Assembly: GCA_028695865.1 (NCBI GenBank)
Contig: JAQVID010000091.1
Span: forward strand, 1-8,934
Source of the DNA: Thermoguttaceae bacterium
GTDB lineage: Bacteria; Planctomycetota; Planctomycetia; Pirellulales; Thermoguttaceae
Length of the DNA: 8,934 bases
Reading direction: 5' to 3'
The notes beneath the pieces are model-generated. The model was not told the origin of the DNA, did no database searches, and was given only the letters and a program-made list of their open reading frames with translations. A program made the position numbers and the translations under genes. How positions within the stretch are numbered: the first letter of the stretch is position 1; each line of letters starts with the position of its first letter. This document shows positions 7,208 to 8,934 of this stretch, one piece after another.

Positions 7208-7252
7208 GGCAAAGGCAATCCCGCAGTCGAATTTTGAGCAGGCGAATATTGA

Positions 7253-7287
7253 AACCGATAAACTATTGAATGGAGTCAACCGATAAA
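7253..7287 (+). repeat. Direct repeat AACCGATAAA, two copies
   Basis: AACCGATAAA occurs at 7253-7262 and again at 7278-7287. A TATTGAA stretch also recurs nearby (7247-7253 and 7264-7270), so a short degenerate segment seems duplicated. It lies just after the reductase gene, before the inverted repeats. No function is evident. Confidence 0.6.
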
Positions 7288-7475
7288 TGTCCCGGTGAAT
7301 GTCGCGGTACATGACTGTACTTGATAATCACCGGCCGCGACAAAGACAACACGCCGCAAGCCGAATACTCTTCCCCAACGAATCCTGGTTCGACCACCAC
7401 GATGGCCGCATCGGGAGTTCCTCGTAAATTGCGGTCACGCGGTATCCATATATTCCCGACATTCCCGGAAATCAC
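7263..7475 (-). CDS. Doubtful small ORF overlapping the ATPase stop (70 codons)
   Basis: A GTG codon shares its TG with the TGA of the amino acid transporter ATPase (GTGA, 7475-7472), the type of overlap used for coupled translation. The predicted 70-residue peptide contains a plausible stretch, GTPDAAIVVVEPGFVGEEYS, followed by a basic, His-rich end, and stops at TAG. I do not recognise it. There is no Shine-Dalgarno sequence of its own close by, the reverse strand is open for a similar length (7321-7506), and codon choice (TTA and TTG for Leu) does not clearly match the neighbours. It could be a small third gene of the transporter unit, but chance is at least as likely. Confidence 0.2.
   Translation of the reverse strand: MISGNVGNIWIPRDRNLRGTPDAAIVVVEPGFVGEEYSACGVLSLSRPVIIKYSHVPRHSPGHLSVDSIQ
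7292..7341. repeat. Two interleaved 7-bp inverted repeats (pseudoknot or switch geometry)
   Basis: CCGGTGA (7292-7298) is complementary to TCACCGG (7328-7334), and GTCGCGG (7301-7307) is complementary to CCGCGAC (7335-7341). The arms alternate (A, B, A', B'), so as RNA they could form a pseudoknot, or two hairpins that exclude each other. A further GTAC/GTAC pair (7307-7310, 7317-7320) lies in the centre. The geometry holds on both strands. It may serve as the boundary structure between the two convergent transcripts, since no classic terminator is present. Confidence 0.45.
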
Positions 7476-8221
7476 GCGCCCGGTTTTCTTTGGCCGCGGG
7501 ATTTAATGTTTTGTATGAACGCTCTTGTTTTCTCCTTGTCCGGATGATGAAAAATATGCTCCGGAGTCCCTTCCTCATAGATAATTCCTTCATCCATATA
7601 AAACACTCGTGAAGAAACGTTTTCGGCAAAGGCCATTTCGTGCGTGACAATCATCATGGTCAAGCCGTCCCGGGCAAGTTTGCCAATAACCGAAAGTACT
7701 TCATCCACCATAGTCGGATCGAGTGCCGAAGTCGGTTCATCAAAGAGCAGAATCTCCGGATTCATGGCCAAAGCTCTCGCGATGGCGACACGCTGCTTTT
7801 GACCTCCGGAAAGTTCATCGGGATACGCGTACTTTTTATCCGCCAAATCAACACGTTCCAAAAGCCTGACACCTTCGTCCCAAACGTCTTGCCGCTTCTT
7901 CCCAAGGAGATCAACCGGGCCAAGCATAATGTTCTCCATGACCATTAAATGCGAAAAAAGATTGAACTCTTGAAATACCATTCCAATTTTACGACGAATT
8001 CGACACAGTACATTCCCGCGAGTCGGAAGTACTTCACCATCGATTCGAATCACTCCGCCGTCAGAACGTTCGAGTCGATTGAGACAACGTAAAAATGTAC
8101 TCTTGCCCACGCCGGATGGACCAATGATCGACACGACTTCTCCCCGCGATATTTCGGCATTCACGCCGCAAAGTACTTCATGACCTTCAAATCGTTTGAC
8201 CAAATTGCTTACCGAGATCAT
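7472..8221 (-). CDS. Polar amino acid ABC transporter, ATP-binding protein (GlnQ/HisP type)
   Basis: This is the cytoplasmic ATPase that powers uptake of polar amino acids through the membrane permease encoded directly upstream. The 249 residues contain all ABC motifs: Walker A GPSGVGKST (34-42), Q-loop with Q84 in MVFQEFNLF, signature LSGGQKQRVAIARAL (from 137), Walker B ILLFDEPTSALD (157-168), and the switch histidine H194 in VTHEM. The FNLF stretch after the Q-loop, and the ending in a HP-D-x-x-x-TRAFIQ pattern, are typical of the amino acid branch. A ten-residue basic tail (KSRGQRKPGA) goes beyond the usual end. The start codon overlaps the permease stop (ATGA, 8221-8218), so translation is coupled. 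The exact amino acid is not predictable from the sequence. Confidence 0.95.
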   Translation of the reverse strand: MISVSNLVKRFEGHEVLCGVNAEISRGEVVSIIGPSGVGKSTFLRCLNRLERSDGGVIRIDGEVLPTRGNVLCRIRRKIGMVFQEFNLFSHLMVMENIMLGPVDLLGKKRQDVWDEGVRLLERVDLADKKYAYPDELSGGQKQRVAIARALAMNPEILLFDEPTSALDPTMVDEVLSVIGKLARDGLTMMIVTHEMAFAENVSSRVFYMDEGIIYEEGTPEHIFHHPDKEKTRAFIQNIKSRGQRKPGA

Positions 8222-8934
8222 TTGTCCACCACTCCTTTCACTCGCCTTTTACGGTACCTTGGATCAATTCGTCGCTCAAGCAGTGTCATCGAAGACATCA
8301 AAACAAACGCAACGATAAAATAGATGGCCGCCGTAACCAAAAGCGGAAAAAATGCTTCATAAGTACGACTTCGAATAATATCCGTCATTTTGGTCAAATC
8401 GTGAATCGCAATGTATCCCACTATCGAAGTCGTCTTCATCATTGAGATGAGTTCTCCCTTATATACAGGAAGAGCATGACGCACCGCCTGTGGAAAAGTG
8501 ATGCGACGAAAAACCCCAAATCGGGAATAGCCAAGCGATTGGGCCGCTTCTTTTTGCCCCTTGGGGACGGCCTCGATCCCCGCTCGAAGTATTTCCGCTA
8601 CATACGCGGCAAAATTTAACGCAAAGCCGATAATCGCCACCGTAACCGCGCTTAAATCACTGTGTCCAAACACAACATAATACAAAATCATGAGGAGCAC
8701 CACCGTTGGAATTCCTTGAATAAGCCGAATATAAAGTCGGGCAGGTATCTGAAACACATAATGCCCAGACCGCCTCATCATGCAAATAAAGAACGCAAGC
8801 AATGTTCGCCATATCGCCGCCATTACCGAAATAACTACCGTAACCCAAAGACCTTTGAGAATCAAAAGATATCGCCCTTCATCGATAAAAGTTCGCGTAA
8901 AGCTTATCGAAATGGAATCCATAAACGAGACTCG
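8218..8934 (-). CDS. Polar amino acid ABC transporter permease (5' end probably outside window)
   Basis: This is an inner-membrane permease of the HisM/GlnP family that forms the channel for polar amino acid uptake. From ATG 8922 it would have 234 residues. Visible parts are a first membrane segment (about residues 19-49), RLIQGIPTVVLLMILYY (66-82), a further segment around 92-112, the EAA loop EAAQSLGYSRFGVFRRITFP (from 125), which docks on the ATPase, KTTSIVGYIAI, and a last segment before the basic end RRIDPRYRKRRVKG. The frame stays open upstream of 8922 to the window edge, and no Shine-Dalgarno sequence precedes that ATG. The opening SFTRTFIDEGRYLLILKGL resembles the junction seen in proteins where a substrate-binding domain is fused in front of the permease, so the true start is probably beyond 8934. 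If ATG 8922 is used, this is a plain permease of usual length. Confidence 0.9.
   Translation of the reverse strand, partial: RVSFMDSISISFTRTFIDEGRYLLILKGLWVTVVISVMAAIWRTLLAFFICMMRRSGHYVFQIPARLYIRLIQGIPTVVLLMILYYVVFGHSDLSAVTVAIIGFALNFAAYVAEILRAGIEAVPKGQKEAAQSLGYSRFGVFRRITFPQAVRHALPVYKGELISMMKTTSIVGYIAIHDLTKMTDIIRSRTYEAFFPLLVTAAIYFIVAFVLMSSMTLLERRIDPRYRKRRVKGVVDK
8232..8238 (-). promoter_or_regulatory. Ribosome binding site of the transporter ATPase
   Basis: On the - strand AAAGGAG lies ten bases before ATG 8221, inside the last codons of the permease. The spacing is slightly long but the match is strong. It supports the start at 8221 and coupled translation with the permease. Confidence 0.7.

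Larger units (their letters stand above)
7208..7471. other. Convergent gap between reductase and transporter genes
   Basis: The two flanking genes point towards this 264-bp stretch. There is no intrinsic terminator with a T-run on either strand. It holds a 10-bp direct repeat (7253-7287), two interleaved 7-bp inverted repeats (7292-7341), and most of a 70-codon ORF on the - strand that begins in a GTGA overlap with the ATPase stop. A 61-codon ORF on the + strand (7321-7506) mirrors it and reaches into the ATPase gene. I could not recognise either product. Confidence 0.6.

Noticed and set aside
7321..7506. 61-codon ORF on the + strand in the convergent gap
   Set aside because: It starts at TTG without a ribosome binding site, and its end runs into the ATPase gene on the other strand; no recognisable product.

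Overview
The window looks like ordinary chromosomal DNA from a bacterium, most likely a planctomycete of moderate G+C. The best clue is the SMC protein: the stretch after its N-terminal ATPase half and the arrangement of its head resemble planctomycete SMC proteins as I remember them. A long SurA-like protein with two rotamase repeats sits beside it. The taxonomic call is an inference from family resemblance, not a search result. The code is the standard bacterial one: TGA ends smc and both transporter genes, and one of those stops lies inside an ATGA overlap.

Left part (1-3809, + strand): smc, open at the window's left edge and lacking only about a dozen N-terminal residues. It is complete through the hinge and the C-terminal ATPase half, and carries an acidic insertion of about 60 residues in the second coiled-coil arm. 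Middle part (3885-5879, + strand): a secreted SurA/PpiC-type chaperone with a duplicated layout (SurA-N, parvulin, SurA-N, parvulin, GQQ-repeat tail). It is cut by an in-frame TGA at 5298-5300 inside the second parvulin domain. A strong intrinsic terminator follows at 5937-5974.

Next comes a 213-bp gene-free stretch with four perfect copies of a 12-bp repeat, then an aldo/keto reductase gene (6188-7207, + strand) with its own good ribosome binding site. The right part (7472-8934, - strand) is a two-gene polar amino acid ABC transporter: a membrane permease (open at the right edge, probably fused to a substrate-binding domain outside the window) and its GlnQ-type ATPase, linked by an ATGA overlap. 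The convergent gap 7208-7471 holds a small doubtful ORF, a direct repeat and a pair of interleaved inverted repeats that could form a pseudoknot or two competing hairpins.

The genes do not form one pathway. They are chromosome organisation, envelope protein folding, a redox enzyme and amino acid uptake. I see no mobile element, CRISPR array, rRNA, tRNA or defence system. The two items most worth checking are the in-frame stop in the chaperone gene and the interleaved inverted repeats in the convergent gap.
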